From Maridesulfovibrio sp. (GTDB lineage: Bacteria > Desulfobacterota > Desulfovibrionia > Desulfovibrionales > Desulfovibrionaceae), in contig NZ_OY762999.1 of the NCBI RefSeq assembly GCF_963666665.1, positions 3,105,501-3,169,500 of the forward strand: a stretch of DNA of 64,000 nucleotides, written 5' to 3'. The notes under the pieces are model-generated. The model was not told where the DNA came from, searched no databases, and saw nothing but the letters and a program-made list of their open reading frames with translations. Positions within the stretch are counted from its first letter, which is position 1. Every line of letters starts with the position of its first letter. Below, piece after piece: positions 1 through 7,132 of the stretch. Position numbers and translations under genes: made by a program.

Positions 1-106
1 CCATTCCTTAGCTGCTAAATATGGTAGCGTAAACATGCATATCCCTGTTTATCTTTATGATTCCTGTTCAATCATCATTGCATGTGCGATCCGGAATATA
101 TTAGCT

Positions 107-367
107 TTACATCCCCACACATCTAATCAGTGACCCTCTTTTGTCTCCCTCCGAAACAGGACATGTAGCTATTTCCGGACCGACCCGCCTTTTGGCTCCG
201 TTTAGGACCATACGCAAACAGAAACGGGAACCATGCCCGCCGGTTCCGGCCATACAATCAAAAATTTCATCTCCGGCACGGTCAATAGCCTCAGAAACAG
301 TAAAACCCTGCCGTTGCAGACGCTGAGCCTTCTTCCTGAGCAGTTCTTCCAGCAATGCGGTGTTCAT
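107..367 (-). CDS. Small hypothetical protein (86 aa)
   Basis: I do not recognise this protein. It reads from an ATG at 367 preceded by a purine-rich GGGGGTGG stretch; a TTG eight codons upstream is the less likely start. The N-terminal half (about residues 1-35) is charged and predicted helical. The C-terminal half is basic with three cysteines. It is divergent from the phosphatase gene that starts at 632. Support is only an open frame with a plausible ribosome-binding site, so it may not be real. Confidence 0.35.
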   Translation of the reverse strand: MNTALLEELLRKKAQRLQRQGFTVSEAIDRAGDEIFDCMAGTGGHGSRFCLRMVLNGAKRRVGPEIATCPVSEGDKRGSLIRCVGM

Positions 368-631
368 GGGCCACCCCCGAAGTCTTAGCAAAACTATTCA
401 TGCCTGTTGATGCCGGATTTCCGGCACATCCATTCCTGATACAAGTTCTGATGCAATTTCCAATCCTTCGTTGCCGTCCGGCAATAAAGCATATACAATG
501 AAAAGCAAAACAAGCGGTAATAATTGCGGAAGTCTCTTTTATTATATCAGAACAAAACAACCGAAGCGACATATTTCCACATTTTAATTATAGATCAGTT
601 ATATTCATGACGGAGCGTTCCATAAACAACT
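368..631. other. Intergenic region upstream of the PP2C phosphatase gene
   Basis: About 260 bp between the divergent small ORF and the phosphatase gene. A GGAG lies about 16 nt before the phosphatase ATG, which is far for a ribosome-binding site. I see no convincing hairpin, repeat or promoter pair. A minus-strand frame across 291-572 has no recognisable protein and was not called. Confidence 0.4.
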
Positions 632-2770
632 ATGAGCATACGAATTAAACTATTTGCATTGCTGCTTACATTCAGCCTTATCCCCCTGCTGGTGCTTTCA
701 GTTATAAGCCGGCAGGGTATTCAGGAGCTTGGACAGATTCAATCCGACAATCTGCGTACGGACATGATCAAAATCCTGACTGATGAAATGCACCAATCCG
801 CCAAAGATTCTGCCAAGCTGGTCCAGCAACAGGCCGTATCCCTGGAATTCGCACTGAAAGCCATCGGTGCGGAAGCAGAAGATGTACTCAATGACCCCGT
901 AGGAGAGCCTCCTAAAGTTTATTTTTCCGATGATTTCACCACCGAAGGACACCAACCAGCCGACTTCGGACCATCTCCCCAATATTTCGTGGTCAGTGAA
1001 GTCGGTCAGAAGATTCCATCCTCAATCAGTCTGGAAGAACCTGTTTTCTTCTACCCGGGAGGTAAGGGTAAGCTAAGAAACGATAAAGACCTTGCCCGCC
1101 TCTGCCTGCTCAAGACAGACTTAAAATCATTTTTCAATCAAGCCGGAACTGCCTTGCACCGGGTATACATCACCCTTAACTCCGGCCTGCACATGGCCTA
1201 CCCCGGTCACGGCAACTATCCCGCCAACTTTGATCCGCGCAAAAGGGCGTGGTTCACCAAGGCAGTGGAACAGGGAGTAATTGTCTGGGATAAAAGTATT
1301 GATGCCAGCACCGGACAGCAGGTTTATACCTTATCCAAGCCCATCCGCAACCGAAATGGAAATATCATCGGTGTTGTTGCCATCGACATCCAACTGGTGG
1401 AACTTTTACGCAAGGAAGACCTGACCTCCCAATGGTCCAGTGCAATTCTGGCATTTGTAGTCGGTCCGGTTAAGACAGACGAAGGAGTTGAACTGCGCAT
1501 CTGGGCCGAATCCGGACATAAAGAGACCAACATATCATGGATGACCGGACTGCCCAACGAAGTCCGCTATCTGCAATCATCAGCAAAAGACTCACTGAAC
1601 GGATTGATCAACTCCATCGCCAAAGGTGAATCCGGAGTCATGCGCATGCCCTACAACGGCATAAAATCCGTCTGGGCTTTCGCACCCTTCCGTGGTGAGG
1701 GCAGCTACGTGCTGATCACTCCGGAACGGGTCATAACCAGAGTACCGGACAGAGCAGCAAATCAGGCCCTTGAATTGAGTAAAAACCTGTACGTGGCTGT
1801 TGGAGCAGCAGCATTAATTACATTGATCACTGTCGGTCTGGTAGCATTCATCGGCAGCCGCAAGGTCATTAAACCACTACTGGTAATGACCAATGCTGCA
1901 GAAAAAATATCCGAAGGCGACCTGTCCGTGCATGTTGATGTCAAAACCGGGGATGAACGGGAAACCCTTGCCAATGCATTCAATCACATGATCCCCAAAT
2001 TGCAGGACCACCTGCGGATCAGTAAATCTATGGAGCTGGCGCAGGAAGTACACACCAGCCTACTTCCACAGGACCCGCCGCAGGCCAACGGCCTTGATAT
2101 ATCCGGCACCAGTATTTCATGCGACGAAACCGGGGGCGACTATTTCGATTTCTACACCCCGCCCGCAAGCGGGGGAACCGGAATCCTGCTCGGCGATGTA
2201 ACCGGGCACGGAGTTTCAGCGGCCCTGCTTATGACCACCGGACGAGCACACCTGAAGCACGCATCCGGACACCGTGAACCGCTGGCAAACCGTATCGGGG
2301 AAGTAAACAGACTGCTCTGCTCCGACATCGGCGAGACCGGACGCTTCATGACCTTGTTCTGCCTCGAAATTTCCCCGGATAATTCAGCAGCAACGTACGT
2401 TCGCGCCGGACATGATCCTGCAACCATCTACAATCCTGCCAACGGCGAAAAACGAGACCTCATGGGGTCACCGATGCTGGCTCTCGGCATATTTGACGAA
2501 GCCGAATACAATGAATTTGATGTAGATTTAAATGAAGGGGAAATCATCTTCATCGGAACCGACGGCATCTGGGAAGCCCGCAACACCAAAGATGAAATGT
2601 TCGGACGCGACCGCCTCGACCGGATCATCTTCGAAAATGCCAAGCGCAGTGCCGCAGAAATCCAGCAGGAAATCATTGCCGAGGTCTACAAGTTCCAAGA
2701 CGGAATGGAACAGGAAGATGACATCACGCTGGTAATTATCAAAGTTAACGAATTCAATAAGGCCAAATAA
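632..2770 (+). CDS. Membrane sensor PP2C-type (SpoIIE/RsbU-like) serine phosphatase, Cache-HAMP-PP2C
   Basis: A 712-aa transmembrane signalling phosphatase. An N-terminal membrane segment (about residues 7-25) is followed by a large periplasmic Cache-type sensor region containing the typical DPRKRAWF motif. A second membrane segment (about 388-409) leads into a HAMP linker (about 410-465) and a cytoplasmic SpoIIE-type PP2C domain (about 480-705). Metal-binding signatures are visible: GGDYFDF, GDVTGHGVSAALLM and DGIWEARN. Members of this family dephosphorylate anti-sigma-factor antagonists or similar partners. No partner STAS or anti-sigma gene lies next to it, so the target is unknown. The Cys-rich gene starts only 9 nt downstream and is probably cotranscribed. 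Confidence 0.9.
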   Translation: MSIRIKLFALLLTFSLIPLLVLSVISRQGIQELGQIQSDNLRTDMIKILTDEMHQSAKDSAKLVQQQAVSLEFALKAIGAEAEDVLNDPVGEPPKVYFSDDFTTEGHQPADFGPSPQYFVVSEVGQKIPSSISLEEPVFFYPGGKGKLRNDKDLARLCLLKTDLKSFFNQAGTALHRVYITLNSGLHMAYPGHGNYPANFDPRKRAWFTKAVEQGVIVWDKSIDASTGQQVYTLSKPIRNRNGNIIGVVAIDIQLVELLRKEDLTSQWSSAILAFVVGPVKTDEGVELRIWAESGHKETNISWMTGLPNEVRYLQSSAKDSLNGLINSIAKGESGVMRMPYNGIKSVWAFAPFRGEGSYVLITPERVITRVPDRAANQALELSKNLYVAVGAAALITLITVGLVAFIGSRKVIKPLLVMTNAAEKISEGDLSVHVDVKTGDERETLANAFNHMIPKLQDHLRISKSMELAQEVHTSLLPQDPPQANGLDISGTSISCDETGGDYFDFYTPPASGGTGILLGDVTGHGVSAALLMTTGRAHLKHASGHREPLANRIGEVNRLLCSDIGETGRFMTLFCLEISPDNSAATYVRAGHDPATIYNPANGEKRDLMGSPMLALGIFDEAEYNEFDVDLNEGEIIFIGTDGIWEARNTKDEMFGRDRLDRIIFENAKRSAAEIQQEIIAEVYKFQDGMEQEDDITLVIIKVNEFNKAK

Positions 2771-2779
2771 AGGATAACC

Positions 2780-3025
2780 ATGGAAAACAGCCACCGTTTT
2801 TTTAGAAATATAGATTGCCGCTACTTCCCATGCCATCAGGTCAGCGAAGAAACATCCTTCAACTGTCTGTTCTGCTTCTGTCCGCTCTACCTCGTGGAAG
2901 ATTGCGGAGGACGTTTTAAAATGACCGCGAAAGGCATCAAGGATTGCACGGACTGCAAGATTCCGCATCGGCCCGAAGGTTACGATTACATTATCACGAA
3001 ACTTAAAGAAGCGAACGCGCGCTAA
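2780..3025 (+). CDS. Small cysteine-rich protein (Cys-rich small domain family)
   Basis: An 81-aa protein with eight or nine cysteines, including CRYFPCH, CLFCFCPLY, DCGG and CTDCKIPH. This matches the small cysteine-rich domain family, which is thought to bind zinc or another metal; no function is established. AAGGATAACC before the ATG is a good ribosome-binding site. It sits 9 nt after the phosphatase gene and about 27 nt before the AMMECR1 gene, suggesting one operon. I recall similar proteins near cobalamin or radical-SAM genes in other anaerobes, but nothing here fixes a role. Confidence 0.8.
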   Translation: MENSHRFFRNIDCRYFPCHQVSEETSFNCLFCFCPLYLVEDCGGRFKMTAKGIKDCTDCKIPHRPEGYDYIITKLKEANAR

Positions 3026-3052
3026 ACCAGCAAAGGCCATATGGGAGATATC

Positions 3053-3607
3053 ATGTCAGATAATTTCAGCTTCGCCCTTACTCAGGAAGAAAAGCAGTAC
3101 CTCAAAGCGCTGGTCCGCAAGTCCATCCTCTGCCGGATCAACAAACAGGAGGAGCCGGTACCAGAACCTGTAACCGAGCATCTGAGTGAGGAGTACGGCG
3201 CTTTCGTGACCCTGAACAAGAACGGACATCTGCGCGGCTGTATCGGCAACGTGCAGGGAACCGGACCGCTTTATAAAACCATCTGGAAAATGGCCCGCGC
3301 TGCCGCCTTCGAAGATCCCCGTTTTCCGCCGCTGACCGAATCTGAGTTCAAAGAAATCGAAATTGAGATTTCTATCCTCAGCCCCATTGATGTCTGCAAG
3401 GACCCGGAACAGATTGTTATCGGCAGGCATGGCCTGATCATGCAACGCGGCATGCAGTCCGGGCTGCTGCTTCCGCAAGTAGCAGTGGACTGGAAATGGA
3501 ACCGCGAAGAATTCCTCGCCCAGACCTGCCACAAAGCAGGCATGGAAGCTGATGCATGGAAAGATCCGAACACCAATATTTTCTGGTTTGAGGCTGAAGT
3601 ATTCTGA
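3053..3607 (+). CDS. amrA: AMMECR1-domain protein (AmmeMemoRadiSam system protein A)
   Basis: A 184-aa AMMECR1-fold protein. The diagnostic LRGCIGN motif is present, followed by AFEDPRFPPLTESEF and a C-terminal region with FLAQTCHKAGM and FWFEAEVF. The family often occurs with a Memo-like protein and a radical SAM enzyme, but neither partner is visible here. The ATG at 3053 is chosen over one at 3041 because GGGAGATATC directly precedes it; the upstream start has no good site. The molecular function of the family is not firmly known. Confidence 0.88.
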   Translation: MSDNFSFALTQEEKQYLKALVRKSILCRINKQEEPVPEPVTEHLSEEYGAFVTLNKNGHLRGCIGNVQGTGPLYKTIWKMARAAAFEDPRFPPLTESEFKEIEIEISILSPIDVCKDPEQIVIGRHGLIMQRGMQSGLLLPQVAVDWKWNREEFLAQTCHKAGMEADAWKDPNTNIFWFEAEVF

Positions 3608-3733
3608 TGCGCTTCGCGCTTTTGGTTAAAAGATTTTGCCTCCGGCGGCCAGAGGAACTTTTTGGAAAAATTTTCTCTGGACTCTTCCAAAACTTTTATT
3701 AGGGCTTCGCCGCCTTGAAGATGAGGATGTGCT
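3608..3733. repeat. Dispersed intergenic repeat, copy 1
   Basis: The spacer carries a TTTGCCTCCGGCGGCC core (about 3647-3662), whose reverse complement is GGCCGCCGGAGGCAAA. A second inverted GGCTTCGCCGCC block lies near 3703. The same core occurs at about 5500-5516 and 59064-59080, always between genes. The A/T-rich stretch between the blocks contains TTTTTGGAAAAA-type inverted repeats. It is non-coding and resembles a REP-like or terminator-like element. Confidence 0.6.
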
Positions 3734-4642
3734 GTGATCGATGCTTTATCACCCTGGGGTCTAGAAACCCTCGAAAGACATAACGACAAGAATATTCCCG
3801 GCAGCCCGGAACGTGCTGTTTCGCGCTCGGTGATTGAAGACAGTGAAAACCGACTCTGGCTCATGGAACGTATTGCCGGAACACAGGTTGAAAAACGGAC
3901 CGCAATTGCCGAGAACCTTCTGACCTTGCAGAAATCAGGTATGGACTGGCTGCTTCCCTATCAGGAGACCAAGGATGGTCAGGTCATAGCCGAAGTAATG
4001 GGCTTCCCTTGGCAGCTATCACCCTTTTATGAATCCGATGAGCTGCCGCGTCCGGAATATGTCTTTGATGCAGAAAGAGGCACAGAGCTGGCAAAATTCA
4101 TTGCCCAACTGCGCGAACATACCAAGGGTAAAGAAATGAAAGGGCAGGACCAATCATTTGCCCTGATCAACTATGCCCGGGAACTTACCGAAACAGTAAA
4201 AGACCGGGAACCGACCATTCACAAACGGCTGGAGCCGATCTGCGCACGGTTATTCCCCAAGATGGAAAAGTTCACGAAGCTGCCCAAGGCATTCTGCCAC
4301 GGCGATTTCCATCCCCTGAACGTGCTCTGGAAAGGCAAAACAATCGGCGCGGTGATTGACTGGGAATTCTCCGGTATGCGTCCTGAAATATACGACGTTG
4401 CCAACATGATCGGCTGCGTGGCCTTTGAGAACCCCGGAGCACTGGGTGACGGACTTATCCCGGCTTTCATGGACGGACTTTACGACAACACCAATATCAG
4501 TGATGACAGTTACGAATCACTGCCCGCCTACATCCCTTCCTTACGCTTTGCATGGCTTTCCGAATGGCTGCGCAAGAAGGATAGTGAGATGATCGAAATG
4601 GAATTGGAGTTTATGGAACTTATACTGGCAGTTATGGGATAA
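3734..4642 (+). CDS. Aminoglycoside-phosphotransferase-fold (APH) kinase
   Basis: A 302-aa APH/choline-kinase-fold protein starting at GTG. The catalytic loop CHGDFHPLNVLW (about residues 191-202) and the metal-binding motif VIDWEFSGMRPEIYDVAN (about 210-227) are intact, so it should be an active phosphotransferase. The N-terminal lobe keeps the expected SRSVIEDSENRLWLMER region. The family includes homoserine, choline, fructosamine and antibiotic kinases, and the substrate cannot be told from sequence. It lies downstream of the AMMECR1 gene but is separated by the repeat, and ends just before a strong terminator. Confidence 0.8.
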   Translation: MIDALSPWGLETLERHNDKNIPGSPERAVSRSVIEDSENRLWLMERIAGTQVEKRTAIAENLLTLQKSGMDWLLPYQETKDGQVIAEVMGFPWQLSPFYESDELPRPEYVFDAERGTELAKFIAQLREHTKGKEMKGQDQSFALINYARELTETVKDREPTIHKRLEPICARLFPKMEKFTKLPKAFCHGDFHPLNVLWKGKTIGAVIDWEFSGMRPEIYDVANMIGCVAFENPGALGDGLIPAFMDGLYDNTNISDDSYESLPAYIPSLRFAWLSEWLRKKDSEMIEMELEFMELILAVMG

Positions 4643-4651
4643 AAATTTATC

Positions 4652-4685
4652 AGCCTGTTTGCTTCGGCAAACAGGCTGTTTTTAT
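4652..4685. terminator. Bidirectional intrinsic terminator between APH kinase gene and purN
   Basis: An 11-bp perfect stem AGCCTGTTTGC / GCAAACAGGCT closed by a TTCG tetraloop. It is followed on the plus strand by GTTTTTATT; on the minus strand the flanking sequence is also T-rich. It sits between two convergent genes and can serve both. Confidence 0.9.
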
Positions 4686-5371
4686 TAGAACCCTTTTTCC
4701 AATGGCGGATTAACCAGACTCATTGCGTCTCGCTCCGCCAGCTCCACATCTGCTTCTTCAAGCTTCACAAAACGATCCTCAATGGAGAGGCGTCCCTTTG
4801 ACAGCCACTGGGTGGCCTGCGGAAGGATACGGTGCTCCTGTTGAAGAATACGCTTGCGTAAATCATCTTCATCTTCGCCGGGATACGCCGGGACCGCAGC
4901 CTGAATTATCACAGCACCGTGGTCCATCTTTTCATCCACAAAATGAACGGTACAGCCCGCCAGTCGCACGCCGTATTTAGCAGCATCGCCCTGTCCGTCC
5001 ACACCGGGAAAACTGGGCAGGATCGCCGGATGTATATTGATAATTTTACCGGGGAATGCATTTAAAAATACCGGGGTAATGATGCGCATAAATCCTGCCA
5101 TTACCACGGCTTCTACTCCGGATTCTTTGAGGATGCGGACCATCTCTGTATCGAATTCCTCGCGGGAACCGAAATCCTTATGGCTCAAGGCAGCAGTCGG
5201 GATGCCGTAAGCTTCGGCCCGTTTCAGGCCGTAGGCATCCGCTTTATTGGAAAGAACCATCCTGATGTCCACATCAAGGATGTTGTCTTCCATCTTTTCA
5301 ATAATGGATTGTAAATTCGATCCACCACCAGAAATAAGAACGGCAATTGGTAAGCTCAAGTCATTCTCCAT
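4685..5371 (-). CDS. purN: Phosphoribosylglycinamide formyltransferase (GART)
   Basis: A 228-aa cytoplasmic enzyme of purine synthesis that transfers a formyl group from 10-formyltetrahydrofolate to GAR. Seen: the N-terminal phosphate-binding ISGGGSNLQSI, the catalytic INIHPAILPSFPG (Asn and His of the active site) and GCTVHFVDEKMDHGAVI with the catalytic Asp. Length is slightly above the usual 190-220 aa because of a C-terminal tail. It starts at an ATG without a strong Shine-Dalgarno. The upstream spacer holds repeat copy 2, so it is probably transcribed alone. Confidence 0.95.
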   Translation of the reverse strand: MENDLSLPIAVLISGGGSNLQSIIEKMEDNILDVDIRMVLSNKADAYGLKRAEAYGIPTAALSHKDFGSREEFDTEMVRILKESGVEAVVMAGFMRIITPVFLNAFPGKIINIHPAILPSFPGVDGQGDAAKYGVRLAGCTVHFVDEKMDHGAVIIQAAVPAYPGEDEDDLRKRILQQEHRILPQATQWLSKGRLSIEDRFVKLEEADVELAERDAMSLVNPPLEKGF

Positions 5372-5389
5372 AGTTATGGGGAAGGCGAA

Positions 5390-5516
5390 GCCCTGACAAA
5401 AGGTTTTGGGATTCTTGCATTAGCCCTTAGGCGAGAAGCTTTGCTTCGAGTCTTAGGGATAACGACAGCGGAGCAAACCCTTTTGCAAAAGGATTTAAGC
5501 CGCCAGAGGCAAATAA
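5390..5516. repeat. Dispersed intergenic repeat, copy 2
   Basis: A spacer between purN and cobA-hemD containing AAGCCGCCAGAGGCAAA near 5500-5516, the same core as copies 1 and 3. It also has GGCGAAGCCCTGACAAAAGG at its left end and internal inverted blocks such as GAAGCTTTGCTTCGAG and CCTTTTGCAAAAGG. No coding potential is seen. Confidence 0.6.
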
Positions 5517-5541
5517 AAAAGGAGGACCGCGTAGGTCCTCC
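5515..5541 (-). terminator. Intrinsic terminator of cobA-hemD
   Basis: An 8-bp stem GGAGGACC / GGTCCTCC with loop GCGTA (5521-5541). On the minus strand it is followed by TTTTTTATTT. It lies 10 bp past the cobA-hemD stop codon. Confidence 0.9.
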
Positions 5542-5550
5542 TTATGGTTA

Positions 5551-7065
5551 TTACTCGGAAACTTCCTGCACCAGTACATCTACCAGTGCGGGTATGGTGT
5601 AATCTTCAGGCTGAATATCCGGCTCATAACCGAACCCTTCGAGGGTCTTGGCGGTAATGGGCCCGATGCAGGCGATTTTCACACTGTCTTTATATTTGTG
5701 GAAAACTTCCGGCTCAATCATGTTGAAGAAATTCTCAACAGTGCTGGAGCTGGTGAAAGTCAGGTAATCGATCTTTCCTGCTTCGAGGGCCTCGGCGATG
5801 GGGCCGGGATCATTCTCGGAAAGTCCGGTCTCGTAGACGGGCAGGATTTTAACTTCTGCTCCGGCCTTGCGCAGCTCTTCGGGAAGCACTTCGCGGGCGA
5901 TATTAGCGCGGGGGATGAGTACCTTCTTACCCTTGATGCCCTTCTCTAGCAGTCCGGCAACCACGCCTTCTGCAACGTACTTTTCAGGTACGAAGTCAGG
6001 ACGGATGCCTCTTTCTACCAGCGCATCAGCAGTTGCGGGGCCGATGGCAGCAATTTCGAGTCCGGCAAATGCGCGGGCATCGAGTCCGGCTTCGTCCATC
6101 TGGCTGAAGAAATGTTTTACACCGTTCACGGAGGTAAAGATCAGCCAATCCCAGTTGGACAGGCCTTTGATCTCAGCCTGAACATCGGAGTAGTCAGCCA
6201 CAGGCTCGATATTGATGGTCGGGAATTCGAACACACAGGCACCGAGCTTGCCGAGAGTGGAAACAAGTCCGCTGGACTGTTCACGGGCACGGGTAACCAC
6301 AACGCCTTTGCCGAGCAGGGGCTTCTTCTCGAACCAAGCCAGCTTGTCATGCAGGGAGCAGACACCGCCGACAACGATGATGGAGGGAGCCTTGAACTTG
6401 CGCTCTTCAGCTTCCTGGGCAACGTTTTCAAGGGTGGAGACGAAAGACTGCTGGTTGCAACGGGTTCCCCAGCGAACAAGAGCAACCGGGGTCTCAGGAT
6501 CACGACCGTTCTTGATCAGGTTATCCGCGATCATGGGCAGGTTTTTCACGCCCATGTAGAAAACGAGGGTACTGGTGGATTTGGCGTACACTTCCCAGTT
6601 ATGACCGGTCTTTTCCTTGGTAGGATCTTCGTGTCCGGTGATAAAGCATACGGAAGTGGTAAAATCACGGTGGGTTACCGGAATACCTGCATAAGCGGGA
6701 GCGGCAACGCCTGCGGTGATACCGGGGATGACTTCAAAGTCGATTCCGGCTTCAACCAGCTCTTCAGCTTCTTCGCCGCCGCGGCCGAAAACGTAAGGAT
6801 CGCCGCCTTTAAGACGGGCAATTACTTTGCCTTCCTGCGCTTTCTCAACGATGAGTTCGTTGATCTTATCCTGCGGCAGGGTGTGATCGCCGCCCTTTTT
6901 ACCTACGTAGAGAATTTCGCAATCCGCTTTGCAGTAATTCAGAAATTCGATGTTTGCCAGATAGTCGTAGATGAGTACATCTGCAGTTTCCAGCACTTCT
7001 TTAGCTTTAACAGTCAGCAGACCGGGATCACCGGGACCAGCTCCAATAAGATAAACCAAACCCAT
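5551..7065 (-). CDS. cobA-hemD: Fused uroporphyrinogen-III C-methyltransferase / uroporphyrinogen-III synthase
   Basis: A 504-aa bifunctional cytoplasmic enzyme. The N-terminal half (about 1-245) is an SAM uroporphyrinogen-III methyltransferase with YLIGAGPGDPGLLTVKA, RLKGGDPYVFGRGGEEAE and VIPGITAGVAAPAYAGIPV. The C-terminal half (about 255-504) is a HemD-type synthase, starting VVVTRAREQSSGL and ending near CIGPITAKTLEGFGY. Together they close hydroxymethylbilane to uroporphyrinogen III and methylate it to precorrin-2, the branch to siroheme and B12. Siroheme is needed by dissimilatory sulfite reductase, so the fusion suits a sulfate reducer. The ATG has an AGAGGGTG site. Confidence 0.95.
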   Translation of the reverse strand: MGLVYLIGAGPGDPGLLTVKAKEVLETADVLIYDYLANIEFLNYCKADCEILYVGKKGGDHTLPQDKINELIVEKAQEGKVIARLKGGDPYVFGRGGEEAEELVEAGIDFEVIPGITAGVAAPAYAGIPVTHRDFTTSVCFITGHEDPTKEKTGHNWEVYAKSTSTLVFYMGVKNLPMIADNLIKNGRDPETPVALVRWGTRCNQQSFVSTLENVAQEAEERKFKAPSIIVVGGVCSLHDKLAWFEKKPLLGKGVVVTRAREQSSGLVSTLGKLGACVFEFPTINIEPVADYSDVQAEIKGLSNWDWLIFTSVNGVKHFFSQMDEAGLDARAFAGLEIAAIGPATADALVERGIRPDFVPEKYVAEGVVAGLLEKGIKGKKVLIPRANIAREVLPEELRKAGAEVKILPVYETGLSENDPGPIAEALEAGKIDYLTFTSSSTVENFFNMIEPEVFHKYKDSVKIACIGPITAKTLEGFGYEPDIQPEDYTIPALVDVLVQEVSE

Positions 7066-7088
7066 ATATGCACCCTCTTATGTTTATA

Positions 7089-7124
7089 TTTTAAAACAGG
7101 GGGTAAATACCCCCTGTTTTAAAA
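7089..7124 (-). terminator. Terminator downstream of valS
   Basis: A long perfect hairpin with arms TTTTAAAACAGGGGG and CCCCCTGTTTTAAAA around TAAATA. The A/T-rich outer part provides a U-tract in either direction. It lies just past the valS stop and upstream of cobA-hemD. Confidence 0.85.
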
Positions 7125-7132
7125 TAACAATC

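Noticed and set aside
291..572. 93-codon minus-strand frame overlapping the first small ORF
   Set aside because: No ribosome-binding site and no recognisable protein; it overlaps a better-supported frame.
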